In this document: one piece after another, positions 17,257 through 26,520 of the stretch
How positions within the stretch are numbered: position 1 is the stretch's first letter
Layout of the letters: every line of letters begins with the position of its first letter
NCBI RefSeq assembly: GCF_007829335.1
Contig: NZ_VIWO01000006.1
Span: forward strand, 186,001 to 250,000
Source: Chitinophaga polysaccharea
GTDB taxonomy: Bacteria; Bacteroidota; Bacteroidia; Chitinophagales; Chitinophagaceae
Direction of reading: 5' to 3'
DNA length: 64,000 nt
The notes under the pieces: model-generated
Seen by the model: the letters and a program-made list of their open reading frames with translations, nothing else
The model's database searches: none
Told to the model about the DNA's origin: nothing
Made by a program: the position numbers and the translations under genes

Positions 17257-17598
17257 ATGAAAGAAGCACTGACTACTTTACTTAAGCATTTAAAAGACAA
17301 CAACACCACCTTTAAAGAGGTGATTGAATTTATAGAAACACATTACCAGCATCAACCCACTGCTTTTAAAAACGGCGATGCCTATAATGAAGCCACGCAA
17401 AACCAGGGCAGCGCCAAAGTTTTAGCTTTCGCCCGGTTACAGCAGTTAAGTAAAGAAGATACACTTTATTTATTTGCGGAGCACTATCAATCAGTGTTAC
17501 AGCATCCGGAGGGAACAGATCACCAGAATATCCGGCAGTTTATGACACACGGTTGGGATGGGGTTGTGTTTGAAGGAACAGCGTTACTGGTAAAGTAA
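17257..17598 (+). CDS. HopJ type III effector family protein
   Basis: 113-residue cytoplasmic protein of the HopJ family (named after a Pseudomonas effector but widespread in free-living bacteria without type III secretion). Characteristic motifs are FIETHYQHQPTAFKNGD, NQGSAKVLAFARLQQLS, and the C-terminal NIRQFMTHGWDGVVF. The function is unknown, and no secretion apparatus is nearby. It is followed by a strong terminator shared with the convergent TlpA-like gene. Confidence 0.85.
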   Translation: MKEALTTLLKHLKDNNTTFKEVIEFIETHYQHQPTAFKNGDAYNEATQNQGSAKVLAFARLQQLSKEDTLYLFAEHYQSVLQHPEGTDHQNIRQFMTHGWDGVVFEGTALLVK

Positions 17599-17610
17599 AA
17601 TTTAAAAGGT

Positions 17611-17646
17611 AAAAGGGCCGGCAGATATAAATTTGCCGGCCCTTTT
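17611..17646. terminator. bidirectional terminator between hopJ-like and tlpA-like genes
   Basis: A 13-bp perfect stem, AAAAGGGCCGGCA paired with TGCCGGCCCTTTT, with a 10-base loop. A-runs on one side and T-runs on the other serve both convergent genes. Confidence 0.85.
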
Positions 17647-17649
17647 AAA

Positions 17650-19176
17650 TTATTTTCGTTTCAATACCGAACCAATCATCAATTCCAGCGTCCGTTCATT
17701 ACTTCCATCTATCCGGAAATCTGTAAACACGAGCTGTCCATTTTGATCAATGAGGAAGTTGGTAGGCTCTCCCCGTACTTTGTATACCTTGGCCGCCCAA
17801 TCGCCGTCGGCGCGCAGCGGGGTAAAGGAATAGCCCGTTCCTTTCATAAATGGCACTACATATTCGTCTTGGTCGGGCGCTACATTAATGCCCACATAGG
17901 CTACATCCTGTCCTTTAAATTTGTCCATCACACTTTGAAAATGTGGAAACTCGCCGCGGCAGGGGCCACAACCCGGAAACCAAAAAGTCAGCAGCACCAC
18001 TTTCCCCTTGTAATCTTCCAGGGAAGCTGTTCCGGAGGAAGTATACAAACCGAGGTTAAAAGGAGGCGCAGGTTTAATGGTCTGTTGCCTTATCTGCCAT
18101 ACATCATTTTCTATCTGCTGATGATCTTTTCCCTGGGCCTTTCCATACACTTCCAGCCATTTCCATAAATCGTCTGTTGGTTCCTTGGCGTAAATAGTGG
18201 CCAGTCCATTATATGCGTCGGCGGTATTGCCCATGCCATGGGCAGCCTGGGCTTTCAACTGGGCGATAAAGGTGGTCATACTGGAATAACGGGGCAGTTT
18301 TATGCCGGCCAGCATATCAGCGGCTGCTTTAAATTGCCGCTGTTGTATCAGGTTATTGATTGTCGCAATCTTTCCTGCCAGGGTATCTTTTGCCCCCCAG
18401 CCTTCCTGGCCCTTCAGGGCAGCAGCCAGCGCTACCGCCTTTGCAGGATTGGTTTTCAGGTAGATGTTAAACAAATCATCCATGCCTCCCAACGACCAGT
18501 TGAACTTTGCCGGCGGATAGGCAGCGCGCATCTGCTCAAACACCATAATTTTTTCCGCTGTATCCCGGCTCCGGGCGCCCAGCCAGTATAAGCCCTGCGC
18601 GCCACGCCCACTTTGCGGAAATTTTTTGGCCAGGTCATACAACATGGTCCGCCATTTCTTCCCATCAACATGCTCAAAATCCATGGCATAATAAAAAGCA
18701 TAACCCGGATCTGAAGGATCAGCGGCAGATGCTTTGCCCATATATTCTCTTGCACCCTCCTGGTTTCCCCAGCGGTCAGCATCAATAGACAGATCCCTCC
18801 AGGCAGGCGCCAGCTGCGGATTCAATGCCACGGCTTTTAACAGGTACGGTCTGGCCTTCGGACTTTCTACATCCGCAAAGGCTTCACCCAGCGCAAAGGG
18901 TACAATCGCTGATGTAGGAAATTGTTTTGCCCATTGCTCATACTGCCCCTTCAGCAGCGACACCACAGAATCGCCATTGCGGAAAGACGCATTGGGAATG
19001 CTTTTACGGAATGCCGCTATAAACTCGTGATGTGCCCCCAGGCTATCGGGATACTTCCCGATCACCGCTTTTAACTCGCTGATGCTTGCTTTGCTTTCCT
19101 GCGCCAGTGCGGACATCACCGGGAGCCCTGCCAATAGCAGGGCAATACCGGTATGGATGATTTTTTTACAAGTCAT
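17650..19176 (-). CDS. TlpA-like thioredoxin-fold protein with N-terminal TPR region
   Basis: 508-residue periplasmic protein. A signal peptide (cleavage near SALAQ) is followed by about 330 residues of TPR-like helices and a C-terminal AhpC/TSA-type thioredoxin domain with the redox motif WFPGCGPCRGEFPHF (CGPC). The thioredoxin cis-proline region is GEPTNFLID. Proteins of this type commonly sit downstream of SusC/SusD pairs in Chitinophagaceae. It starts 11 bases after the SusD stop, so it is the third gene of that operon. Its likely role is disulfide reduction or repair in the periplasm; the link to the SusCD substrate is unknown. Confidence 0.87.
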   Translation of the reverse strand: MTCKKIIHTGIALLLAGLPVMSALAQESKASISELKAVIGKYPDSLGAHHEFIAAFRKSIPNASFRNGDSVVSLLKGQYEQWAKQFPTSAIVPFALGEAFADVESPKARPYLLKAVALNPQLAPAWRDLSIDADRWGNQEGAREYMGKASAADPSDPGYAFYYAMDFEHVDGKKWRTMLYDLAKKFPQSGRGAQGLYWLGARSRDTAEKIMVFEQMRAAYPPAKFNWSLGGMDDLFNIYLKTNPAKAVALAAALKGQEGWGAKDTLAGKIATINNLIQQRQFKAAADMLAGIKLPRYSSMTTFIAQLKAQAAHGMGNTADAYNGLATIYAKEPTDDLWKWLEVYGKAQGKDHQQIENDVWQIRQQTIKPAPPFNLGLYTSSGTASLEDYKGKVVLLTFWFPGCGPCRGEFPHFQSVMDKFKGQDVAYVGINVAPDQDEYVVPFMKGTGYSFTPLRADGDWAAKVYKVRGEPTNFLIDQNGQLVFTDFRIDGSNERTLELMIGSVLKRK

Positions 19177-19187
19177 ATGGATGGTTT

Positions 19188-20717
19188 TTAATATTTATTT
19201 TGTTCAATTAAACCGTTACTGGAAATAATTTCTGTCCGGGGAAGCGGCGCCGCAAAGCGCCTTCCATTTTTAGGCAGCGAATAAGTCTGTGTAGGCTCTC
19301 CCACCGATACCTTGGCATTATTATATGGATAAAATGTTCTGTTGAGTACCACATCATCATTTGGATCCTCGTTGTTATTCAACCGCCGGATGTCAAACCA
19401 GCGTTGTGTAAAAGGCATTTCACGGCGGCGTTCTTCCAGGATCAACTTTATCGCGGCATCTTTACCGGCGGCGGTAAGATTTACCCAGGGACCAGGTTTC
19501 ATACGTTTTGCCCGCAGCGTGTTTACCGCTGTCATCGCATCGCTGATATTGTTGGCACGCGCCTGGCACTCCGCCTTTATCAGCAGCATCTCAGCAACTG
19601 TAGGACCCGAAGGTATCCTATCTTTAAAAAAGAAAATGTAGCCCGGGTAACTATAGGCTGGTTTGATCAAACCACGGTCGTAAGAATAATTTTCTACGAT
19701 ATGATATTCATAGCGCAGGTCGTGGTCCTGGTCGTACAGATCCAGCAAAGCTTTGCTGGGTATGTACCACCACGATTCATGGTACAGCATCCGGAAGTAC
19801 AGGAACTCTTTCCAGCCTATCATATCTGTCATGTCGGACTGGTTGTTATGGGTATACGGATATTTAATAGTCACTGTTTGTGCATTCGGTGTACCCGCAT
19901 TAATGGTTACGTTCCCATCATTCCCGTATTTCATCTCCGTATTATAATCTACCAGCTGGCTGTATTCTGTTAATGCGGCATTGGCATACTTCAGCGCCTC
20001 GGTATAATTATTCCGGTTTAAATAATAACGTGCCGCAAAACCATTAACCCCTGCTTTGCTGGCCCGCCAATGACGGGGCGTTCCTCCTCCAGTCAGTGAT
20101 ACCGGTGTTTTCAGCGCTTCCGCCAGGTCTGATTCAATCAGGCTATACACCTTTTCCAGTGGTTGGCGCACTACCGGCTCTTCAAACCCGGTGCCCAGCT
20201 TCAGCGGTAAACCAGCTTCCTGTTTATTGGCATCTGTAAAAGGCAAACAGTAAGTGTTGGCCAATACCCAATAGCTGTAGGCCCTTATGAAATGCGCATC
20301 TGCCTTTATCACCGCTTTTTCGTCTTCTGTACCGGTTACCTTATCTGCATAAGACAGGGCCATATTGGCATTAAAGATCTTTTTATATTCTCCGCTCCAG
20401 AACGATTCACGGCCATCATCCGGGAGGTTGTTGATATCCCATAGCGTAAACTCCACCTGCGCCATGGAAAAGGTAGAAGGACGGGCATTGTACAGGTCTA
20501 GTGGAAGATCTGCATCATCGGTACTGTAAATGGCGGTCCTGTTACCTTCCTGGTAAAAGGTGCTATAATTATTCAACAACGCATTTAACTGTGCCGTAGT
20601 GGTGACTACCAGTGACGATGTTTTTGAAGGTGGTTCATTCAGGTATTTATCGCATGAAGAAAGTAAAGTCAGCAGCGCCATACCAGGCAACAAGCGGTAT
20701 ATTTTATTGATCAGCAT
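19188..20717 (-). CDS. SusD/RagB family outer-membrane nutrient-binding lipoprotein
   Basis: 509 residues. The lipoprotein signal peptide has lipobox LLSSC (Cys near residue 22), followed by the usual DKYLNEPPS start. TPR-rich helices follow, including YWVLANTYCLPFTDA and NGFAARYYLNRNNYTEALKYA, and the C-terminal SusD region contains LILEERRREMPFTQRWFDIRRLN. It forms the lid of the SusC transporter encoded 10 bases upstream. The ligand cannot be deduced, because no carbohydrate-active or protease genes accompany the pair except the TlpA-like gene. Confidence 0.95.
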   Translation of the reverse strand: MLINKIYRLLPGMALLTLLSSCDKYLNEPPSKTSSLVVTTTAQLNALLNNYSTFYQEGNRTAIYSTDDADLPLDLYNARPSTFSMAQVEFTLWDINNLPDDGRESFWSGEYKKIFNANMALSYADKVTGTEDEKAVIKADAHFIRAYSYWVLANTYCLPFTDANKQEAGLPLKLGTGFEEPVVRQPLEKVYSLIESDLAEALKTPVSLTGGGTPRHWRASKAGVNGFAARYYLNRNNYTEALKYANAALTEYSQLVDYNTEMKYGNDGNVTINAGTPNAQTVTIKYPYTHNNQSDMTDMIGWKEFLYFRMLYHESWWYIPSKALLDLYDQDHDLRYEYHIVENYSYDRGLIKPAYSYPGYIFFFKDRIPSGPTVAEMLLIKAECQARANNISDAMTAVNTLRAKRMKPGPWVNLTAAGKDAAIKLILEERRREMPFTQRWFDIRRLNNNEDPNDDVVLNRTFYPYNNAKVSVGEPTQTYSLPKNGRRFAAPLPRTEIISSNGLIEQNKY

Positions 20718-20727
20718 GATGGCAGAT

Positions 20728-23700
20728 TTAAAGCGTTAATTTAAGTCCGAATGTAAATTTGGGCTGAGGCTTCATACCTCCCAGCGGATATTCCGGATCT
20801 TCTCCGTAGCTGTTGGCCAGGATGGTAAAAAGATCATTTCCCTGGGCATACAACTGCAGCCCGCCAATGTGCATAGCAGAGGTCAGTCTCTTTTTCAGAC
20901 GGTAGGTAATATTCAGTTCCTGCATCCGGATATGCGATGCGTTGGCGGCCAGGTAGCTCATGTAAGGATAAAACCGGTCCCAGAAATAAAACTTAGGTTC
21001 ATCATCATTCTGTGGCAAGGGCACTATCTTCATGGGATCACCATTCATGACTTCACCCAGCTTCTTGTTGGGCAATACCCGGGATCCCCAGAGTACGGGA
21101 TAATTAAACGACATGCGGTTAAACACATGGCCGAATTTCCCGGTAATGATAAATGATATATCAAAGTCATATAGCTTGAAAGCATTCACCAATCCCAGCG
21201 TGTAAGGCGCTACCTGTGTTCCCATATCCAGCATATAATCCCTGCCGTCGCCGGGTGTCCAGCCGGTAAAATTATACATGTCTTTTCCCGCGCCTTTTAC
21301 ATATGGCTGTTTGTCGTATACGCCTGCATATTGAAAGCTCCAGAGCGTATTCGCGTCCTTTCCTTCCACATAGGCCCCGCTGCCACCGGAATACAGCGTA
21401 GATGCGGCATAGTTGGCCACAAACAGTTTGGTGATTTTATTCTTATTGTAAGCAAAGTTTACATCTCCTCTCCATATGATATCATTTCCTTTGATGGGGA
21501 TATGAGTGCCTATGGTAATCTCTATCCCGCGGTTGCTCATTTCTGCATTGTTCAATTTCTGCGACGTGGTACCATTTACCGCCGGAATAGATAATACCGC
21601 GATCAGGTCCCTTCCCTTTTTATTGTAAACATCTACCTTACCATGCAACCGGTCATTGAAAAGCGTATAGTCGACACCGAAATTCCAGGTACCTGTTTTC
21701 TCCCAACGCAACGTAGGATTTCCATAACTGGAAACGGAGGCCTTAAAGTCCTGCGTATAGAGATCCGGTGTAGCCGTGGTGGCTATCAGTGGACGAAAGG
21801 CGGTAGACTTATCCACGTTACCATTGAATCCGTAGGTAAGCCGTACATTCAGCCAATCGATCCAGGAAATACCAGACATAAAACGTTCTTTTTGCAGCTG
21901 CCAGGCCAGACCTGCCGACCAGAAAGGCGCATAGCGATATTGTGGATCATCGGTGATCAGGTTTGAGGCATCAGTACGATAACTGCCGGATACGGTGTAT
22001 CTATTGTTGAAGGTATAGGCGCCGTTGGCATAAAAAGAAAAGTATCTTTCTGTGGCATAAGAGAAAGTATTGGTATAGGAGAAGGTCTGGTTATTACCCA
22101 ACCAGTTTTTAATCGGTGAAAAAGTGCCTCCCGGTCCATTCGGAAAGGTGCCCAGGGTAAGGGTTTGATCATTATACCCATAAGCAGTAGGATTGCCGAA
22201 GGTTTGTATAACCTGGCTGTTGATTTCTGACCCTGCAATCACATTTACTTCATGTTGCCTTCCGAATCTGCGGTTGAAATTAACCTGGTTACGGAAATTA
22301 TATGACTCAGCCTTGCTCCTGCTTTGTGTGAGCATGCCTCCCTTGGGCAGGTTCAGGGTAATGGCGCCGGTCGACTGGTTCCAGCTGGCAGCAGTATTCA
22401 CCCTGCTTCTCACGTAAAAAGTCTGTTCGTTGTATAACCCACGGTTAAACGTGTTAAACAACTCGTACTGAATTTTGCTATCGAACGACAACCCTTTCAT
22501 TAACCGGAACGTGAGTCCCGCCTGCATCCTGGCGTTTAACTGCTTGGCGGTGATATCCCGGTTATTCACTTCCTGGATGGGATTGTAGGTCCAATCGGGA
22601 TAAGGAAATTTATTCATAGGTACAGACCGGGTTAGTATTGGCCAGTAGTACTGGCTGATATTGGTAAGAGAGCCGTCGGGGTTCTTCAACATATCATAGG
22701 GCGATAAACCCTTGATATCATCCAGCGTTACGCCGTTGTTATGTGCATCATTGTACTGCAGCATCGCATTGGCATTAAAATCGAGCCATTTAAATATATT
22801 GGCATTGGCGCGATAATTAAACATATAGTTGTTGGCATTCGTTCCTCTGAAGTTCGACTGTCTTTTTCCGAATAACAGGGACAGTACATTGCTCATTCGC
22901 TGGGAGCCACCATAAAGGGTAAGATTATACTGTTGATCCAACGGGTTAGCCAACAGGTTTTTCGATATCTGGGAACGGTTATCCTGTGTTTTCAGTTTCT
23001 CCAGCACCGCATCACGATCGGCGTTTGACAAGTAGCCGAGATAATTTTCACTCAGCGCTACTGTAGCCTGCGACCATTGCTTGCTATAGTTAGAAGTCAG
23101 GTCGCCGGAATTGACCTGTGCTCCCCACCTGTTAAAGGTCAATTTCTCATACTCCACTGTTTCGGCAGATGATGCCAATGGATTTACATAACCCAGGTCA
23201 AATTTACTACCCACGCGGGTAAACGCGGAAAACTCCACTCGTAGGGGCACACCGTGGGTGGATTTTTTTGTGGTAATAACAATAACGCCATTGGCAGATC
23301 TGGCGCCCCAGATAGATGCTGCTGCCGCATCTTTCAGGATGGTCACACTTTCTACGTCATTTGGGTTAACAGAATTGAAATCGCCCTGAATAGCAAAGCC
23401 GTCTACTACTACAAGCGGGGTAGCACTGGCATATAAGCTGGTTTTTCCCCTGATTTCAAATGTGGGGTTCCCATCTACGTCCAGCTTGGCCTGCATACCC
23501 GCTGTGGTGCCTATCAGGCGTTGGGCAATATTAACCGCTGGTTTGTCGAGCTGCGATTTGCTGATCACATCAAAGGAGCCGGTGGCGCGTTCTTTGGATA
23601 TAGTTTGATAACCAGTGGATACCACGGCTACTGCATCCAGCACATTGGTTTTTGTTTTTAATACAATGGTGAGAAAATTTTTGCCATCCGCTTTCATCTT

Positions 23701-24279
23701 TTGGGTTTCATATCCCACACTACCTATAATTAAGGTGGCATTGTCTGCCACGCCGGTCAGCGTAAACTCGCCGTTTTCATTAGTAATGGCCCCCATGGCT
23801 CTTCCCTCTACACGTACGCTCACACCAGCCAACGCTTTGCCATTTTCATCTGTAATACGGCCACGAATAGTAGTGGCCACCAGCATCTGCAACGGAATCG
23901 ATGGAAAAAGCCGGCCCGGTATGCGCCTCACAATAATAAGGTGGTCTTCTATACTATAAGCATAGGGTAACCCCTTTAAACAAGCATCCAGCGCTTCTGT
24001 CATCGTTACGTTCTTTAACTGGAGATCCAGCAATGCATTACTTTCCAGCAGCGTATTGTCGGCTATAAAGGAATAGCCGGACTGTTTTTTAATTTCGCTG
24101 AGCGCGTGTCTTATGGTCAGGCTTCCCCTTTTGATAGTGATATACTGAGAGTAGGTTTTAGCGCTCAGATGCAGTGCGATGATGAGTAATAATATAGTCA
24201 GCCGCATGATCTTCCAGATTAAAAGGGGCAATAGCTTTCCCCTGCCCGCAAGGGCATTCCCATTAACAATAAGTTTCAT
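20728..24279 (-). CDS. SusC/RagA-type TonB-linked outer-membrane transporter with STN domain
   Basis: 1183 residues. After a signal/TM segment (LTILLLIIALHLSAKTYSQ) come a secretin/TonB short N-terminal (STN) domain (about residues 50-115), which talks to the FecR anti-sigma factor, a CarboxypepD_reg beta-sandwich (about 135-215, GRITDENGKALAGVSVRVEG), the plug (PLVVVDGFAI, VESVTILKDAAAASIWGARSANGVI), and a barrel ending FTFGLKLTL. The domain order indicates regulation by the sigma/FecR pair encoded just upstream on the same strand. A candidate antisense RNA promoter overlaps its start codon. Substrate unknown. Confidence 0.95.
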   Translation of the reverse strand: MKLIVNGNALAGRGKLLPLLIWKIMRLTILLLIIALHLSAKTYSQYITIKRGSLTIRHALSEIKKQSGYSFIADNTLLESNALLDLQLKNVTMTEALDACLKGLPYAYSIEDHLIIVRRIPGRLFPSIPLQMLVATTIRGRITDENGKALAGVSVRVEGRAMGAITNENGEFTLTGVADNATLIIGSVGYETQKMKADGKNFLTIVLKTKTNVLDAVAVVSTGYQTISKERATGSFDVISKSQLDKPAVNIAQRLIGTTAGMQAKLDVDGNPTFEIRGKTSLYASATPLVVVDGFAIQGDFNSVNPNDVESVTILKDAAAASIWGARSANGVIVITTKKSTHGVPLRVEFSAFTRVGSKFDLGYVNPLASSAETVEYEKLTFNRWGAQVNSGDLTSNYSKQWSQATVALSENYLGYLSNADRDAVLEKLKTQDNRSQISKNLLANPLDQQYNLTLYGGSQRMSNVLSLLFGKRQSNFRGTNANNYMFNYRANANIFKWLDFNANAMLQYNDAHNNGVTLDDIKGLSPYDMLKNPDGSLTNISQYYWPILTRSVPMNKFPYPDWTYNPIQEVNNRDITAKQLNARMQAGLTFRLMKGLSFDSKIQYELFNTFNRGLYNEQTFYVRSRVNTAASWNQSTGAITLNLPKGGMLTQSRSKAESYNFRNQVNFNRRFGRQHEVNVIAGSEINSQVIQTFGNPTAYGYNDQTLTLGTFPNGPGGTFSPIKNWLGNNQTFSYTNTFSYATERYFSFYANGAYTFNNRYTVSGSYRTDASNLITDDPQYRYAPFWSAGLAWQLQKERFMSGISWIDWLNVRLTYGFNGNVDKSTAFRPLIATTATPDLYTQDFKASVSSYGNPTLRWEKTGTWNFGVDYTLFNDRLHGKVDVYNKKGRDLIAVLSIPAVNGTTSQKLNNAEMSNRGIEITIGTHIPIKGNDIIWRGDVNFAYNKNKITKLFVANYAASTLYSGGSGAYVEGKDANTLWSFQYAGVYDKQPYVKGAGKDMYNFTGWTPGDGRDYMLDMGTQVAPYTLGLVNAFKLYDFDISFIITGKFGHVFNRMSFNYPVLWGSRVLPNKKLGEVMNGDPMKIVPLPQNDDEPKFYFWDRFYPYMSYLAANASHIRMQELNITYRLKKRLTSAMHIGGLQLYAQGNDLFTILANSYGEDPEYPLGGMKPQPKFTFGLKLTL

Positions 24280-24286
24280 AAATTTG
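24279..24286 (+). promoter_or_regulatory. antisense -7 element at the susC start codon
   Basis: Plus-strand TAAATTTG (TAnnTTTG consensus) whose first base is complementary to the A of the susC ATG. It points away from susC into the fecR-susC gap, toward the terminator at 24355-24391. No -33 TTTG is seen at normal spacing. Confidence 0.45.
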
Positions 24287-24291
24287 GTTTG

Positions 24292-24391
24292 TTCGGTGGT
24301 ACTTTAAAACGAGGTCCTTAAGCAGATTTGGTTGACAAGGTATCCTGAATAACTGCCGGGGGTGAGTCCTAATCACTTCCGGCCTTTTTTT
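24292..24391 (+). ncRNA. candidate antisense small RNA of the SusCD locus
   Basis: Predicted ~100-nt plus-strand RNA in the gap between fecR and susC, both of which are on the minus strand. Evidence is a -7 element at 24279-24286 and a plus-oriented terminator: an 11-bp stem (24355-24365 with 24373-24383, including two G-U pairs) followed by seven T at 24385-24391. Read on the other strand the two G-U pairs become A-C mismatches, so the hairpin favours the plus-strand RNA. The layout matches the DonS type of cis-antisense RNAs described for Bacteroides fragilis SusCD loci. Expression is not shown. Ends are estimates. Confidence 0.42.
24355..24391 (+). terminator. antisense-oriented terminator between fecR and susC
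   Basis: GCCGGGGGTGA, loop of seven, TCACTTCCGGC, then seven T. It is functional only on the plus strand, while all neighbouring genes are minus. Confidence 0.65.
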
Positions 24392-24460
24392 CAGGCATAC
24401 CGGTGGCCTAACAACTATCCTGTTGTCATATCATTTTTTTTTGGTTGATGAATAAATTTT

Positions 24461-25627
24461 TTACTTAGCGGAAACGATCAGTGTCCGGTTTTCCAGGCGT
24501 GCGTTAACGCCATAAACAGTTAATGCTTTTATTACGTCAGATAAATATACGTTCCGGTCTATCATACCTATAAAGCCGGTTTCCGGTAATGTCCCCTCAA
24601 TTTTTATATCTATATTATACCATCGTGCTATCTTTCTCAGGAGTGCCTGCAGGTTATTACTTTCCAGGGAAAGCTGACCATTTACCCAGGCCATCGCATC
24701 GGCCGGATTATCCACTTTACTGACGGTTACCTGCTCCTGCCCAACGGCCACCTGTGCCTGTTCCCCAGGCTTCATCAATGTTCCGTTTACCCGTATCAAT
24801 CCCTCTACAAGGGTCGTTTTCATGACCGGCTCGTTGGCATAGGCATTGATGTTAAAGGCAGTACCAATATCCTCTATCACGTGTTTACCCACCCGCACTT
24901 TAAAAGGTTGCTTTTCGTTATGTACTACCTCAAAATAAACTTCGCCCGTAATATCCACGATCCGTTCTTTGCCGTTAAAACTCAACGGGTAACGGATAGA
25001 GCTGGCTGCATTCAGCCATACCCCGCTTCCATCCGGCAACACCATTCTCCACTGCCTGCCTTTATCGGTAGTCACTTCGTTATACACTTCTTCACTGGTT
25101 GTTCCCTGGTATTTTATCATCCCATTCTCTTTTACCACCTTCACTTTTCCCTGTACAGCTACTGTACCATTACCCGCGCTATCCAATACCAATGTACTGC
25201 CATCTGAGAGGTGCAATACGGCGCCATTGCCTCCCGGTGCAATATCCGCCCTGGCAGCAAGCGCCGGGGAACCTGCTCCCGCAGCATGTTGCAGCCACCA
25301 ATACATGCCCGCACCTGCCAGCAGCAAAGCGATGGCCGCTGCAGCAGCCCACACCCGCATACGACGCCGGTAAGGTAATTGCCTTGTTTTTGTAAAAGGT
25401 ATTTCCGTTCTTTTGCCGCCAGGCTGACGAATACTTTTCAGTAACTCCGCCTTTATATCTTTCTGCAGCCCGCTGCTGTCCTCCATATTGTCTGCCCCGT
25501 TGTCCAGGTTATCCAGGCTATCCATGTAACTTTCAATAAAACGCACTTCAGCCGGGCTCGCCTGCCCTGCCTCATATTTTTTGAGTATGGATAGCAAATA
25601 CTTCTGGTGCCAGTCAGAAAGCTGCAT
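24461..25627 (-). CDS. FecR-type anti-sigma factor
   Basis: 388-residue inner-membrane anti-sigma factor. It has a cytoplasmic N-terminal part (about 1-85), one membrane segment WAAAAAIALLLAGAGMYWWL, a periplasmic FecR domain (GGNGAVLHLSDGSTLVLDS; ITGEVYFEVVHNEKQPFKV) and the C-terminal DUF4974 domain that contacts the STN domain of the transporter (LSDVIKALTVYGVNARLENR). I choose the ATG at 25627; the longest frame starts with GTG at 25651. It lies between the sigma gene and susC on the same strand and should hold the sigma factor until SusC signals substrate. Confidence 0.9.
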   Translation of the reverse strand: MQLSDWHQKYLLSILKKYEAGQASPAEVRFIESYMDSLDNLDNGADNMEDSSGLQKDIKAELLKSIRQPGGKRTEIPFTKTRQLPYRRRMRVWAAAAAIALLLAGAGMYWWLQHAAGAGSPALAARADIAPGGNGAVLHLSDGSTLVLDSAGNGTVAVQGKVKVVKENGMIKYQGTTSEEVYNEVTTDKGRQWRMVLPDGSGVWLNAASSIRYPLSFNGKERIVDITGEVYFEVVHNEKQPFKVRVGKHVIEDIGTAFNINAYANEPVMKTTLVEGLIRVNGTLMKPGEQAQVAVGQEQVTVSKVDNPADAMAWVNGQLSLESNNLQALLRKIARWYNIDIKIEGTLPETGFIGMIDRNVYLSDVIKALTVYGVNARLENRTLIVSAK

Positions 25628-25692
25628 AAAACGCCTTTTTAGTATAGTCACAAAAAAGGACCCATCTTCCCGGAAAAAAGTATTTTTTTTCT

Positions 25693-26262
25693 TTACCAGA
25701 TGAAAAAGTGTAGAATGGCCACCAGCGTGCCAAACCGTGTGCGCAGGTGACGGAGGGACAGACTTAAGTTATTCTGTATCGTTTTGGGCGAGAGGTTCAT
25801 TTCAACCGCTATCTCCTTTACAGACAACTCCTTCAGGAAATACTGTATAAAAATCCGACGCTGGGTTTCCGGTAATATATCCACCCACCCTTCCAGCAGC
25901 TTAATGAAATCCTTTTGTTTCAATACCTGGTCTGCCTCATAAGGGGAAAAAAGCAGGGTTTCGAATAAATCAAAAAAAGCGGGAATCTTATTCCGGTTGA
26001 TATAATTGATCAGCCGGAAGCGGACCGCCTGCTCCAGGTAGGCAGGAAGGTAACTGATGTTTAGCGTTTCCCGGCGTTTCCAGATGTCCAGGAATACATC
26101 ATGCACAATTTCTTTGGCTTGCTCCTTATCCGCTTTCTTACGGCAGGCGGATTTGTAAAGCTGGTGCCAGTAACGATCATATATTTCAGTAAAAGCCGCC
26201 TCATCGCCGCATTTAAGCAGCGCAATCAGTTGCTCATCTGTATGTATATCGTACTGGGACAT
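25693..26262 (-). CDS. ECF RNA polymerase sigma factor (FecI-like)
   Basis: 189-residue ECF sigma. Region 2 is AAFTEIYDRYWHQLYKSACRKK to KEIVHDVFLDIWKRRETL; region 4 is LSVKEIAVEMNLSPKTIQNNLSLSLRHLR. Start at the ATG at 26262 (MSQYD); five further codons upstream are possible. It is probably released by the adjacent FecR to transcribe the SusCD-TlpA genes. It is arranged head to head, 258 bases apart, with a second ECF sigma gene. A near-consensus -7 element (TATCTTTA) lies at 26290-26297. Confidence 0.92.
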   Translation of the reverse strand: MSQYDIHTDEQLIALLKCGDEAAFTEIYDRYWHQLYKSACRKKADKEQAKEIVHDVFLDIWKRRETLNISYLPAYLEQAVRFRLINYINRNKIPAFFDLFETLLFSPYEADQVLKQKDFIKLLEGWVDILPETQRRIFIQYFLKELSVKEIAVEMNLSPKTIQNNLSLSLRHLRTRFGTLVAILHFFIW

Positions 26263-26484
26263 AAAAAATAGCAGCAATGGTTGGTCCCCTAAAGATAATC
26301 TGTTTTCATTCAGATGTTTAAAAGATTTTTTGGGTAAAATGCTACCCTATTTATTTTTTTATAGATTAATAGTAAGATAACATTCGGCCTGCCGGCACCA
26401 TCCATGGCCCAATACACGCCAAAGAAAGCACTAAACAAACCATTATCTTCCATTCCAAAATTTATTATTTGCAGGAAAGCCATA

Positions 26485-26492
26485 TACTTTTG
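26485..26492 (+). promoter_or_regulatory. -7 element of the second ECF sigma gene
   Basis: TACTTTTG fits TAnnTTTG and leaves a leader of about 20 nt before the ATG at 26521. A TTTG at 26468-26471 is closer than the usual 19-21 bases. Confidence 0.4.
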
Positions 26493-26520
26493 CCAGTAGT
26501 AACTGTACTTTCTGCACGCA

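Noticed and set aside
17257..17598. HopJ-like protein as evidence of a type III secretion system
   Set aside because: The family is common in bacteria without type III secretion, and no apparatus genes are nearby.
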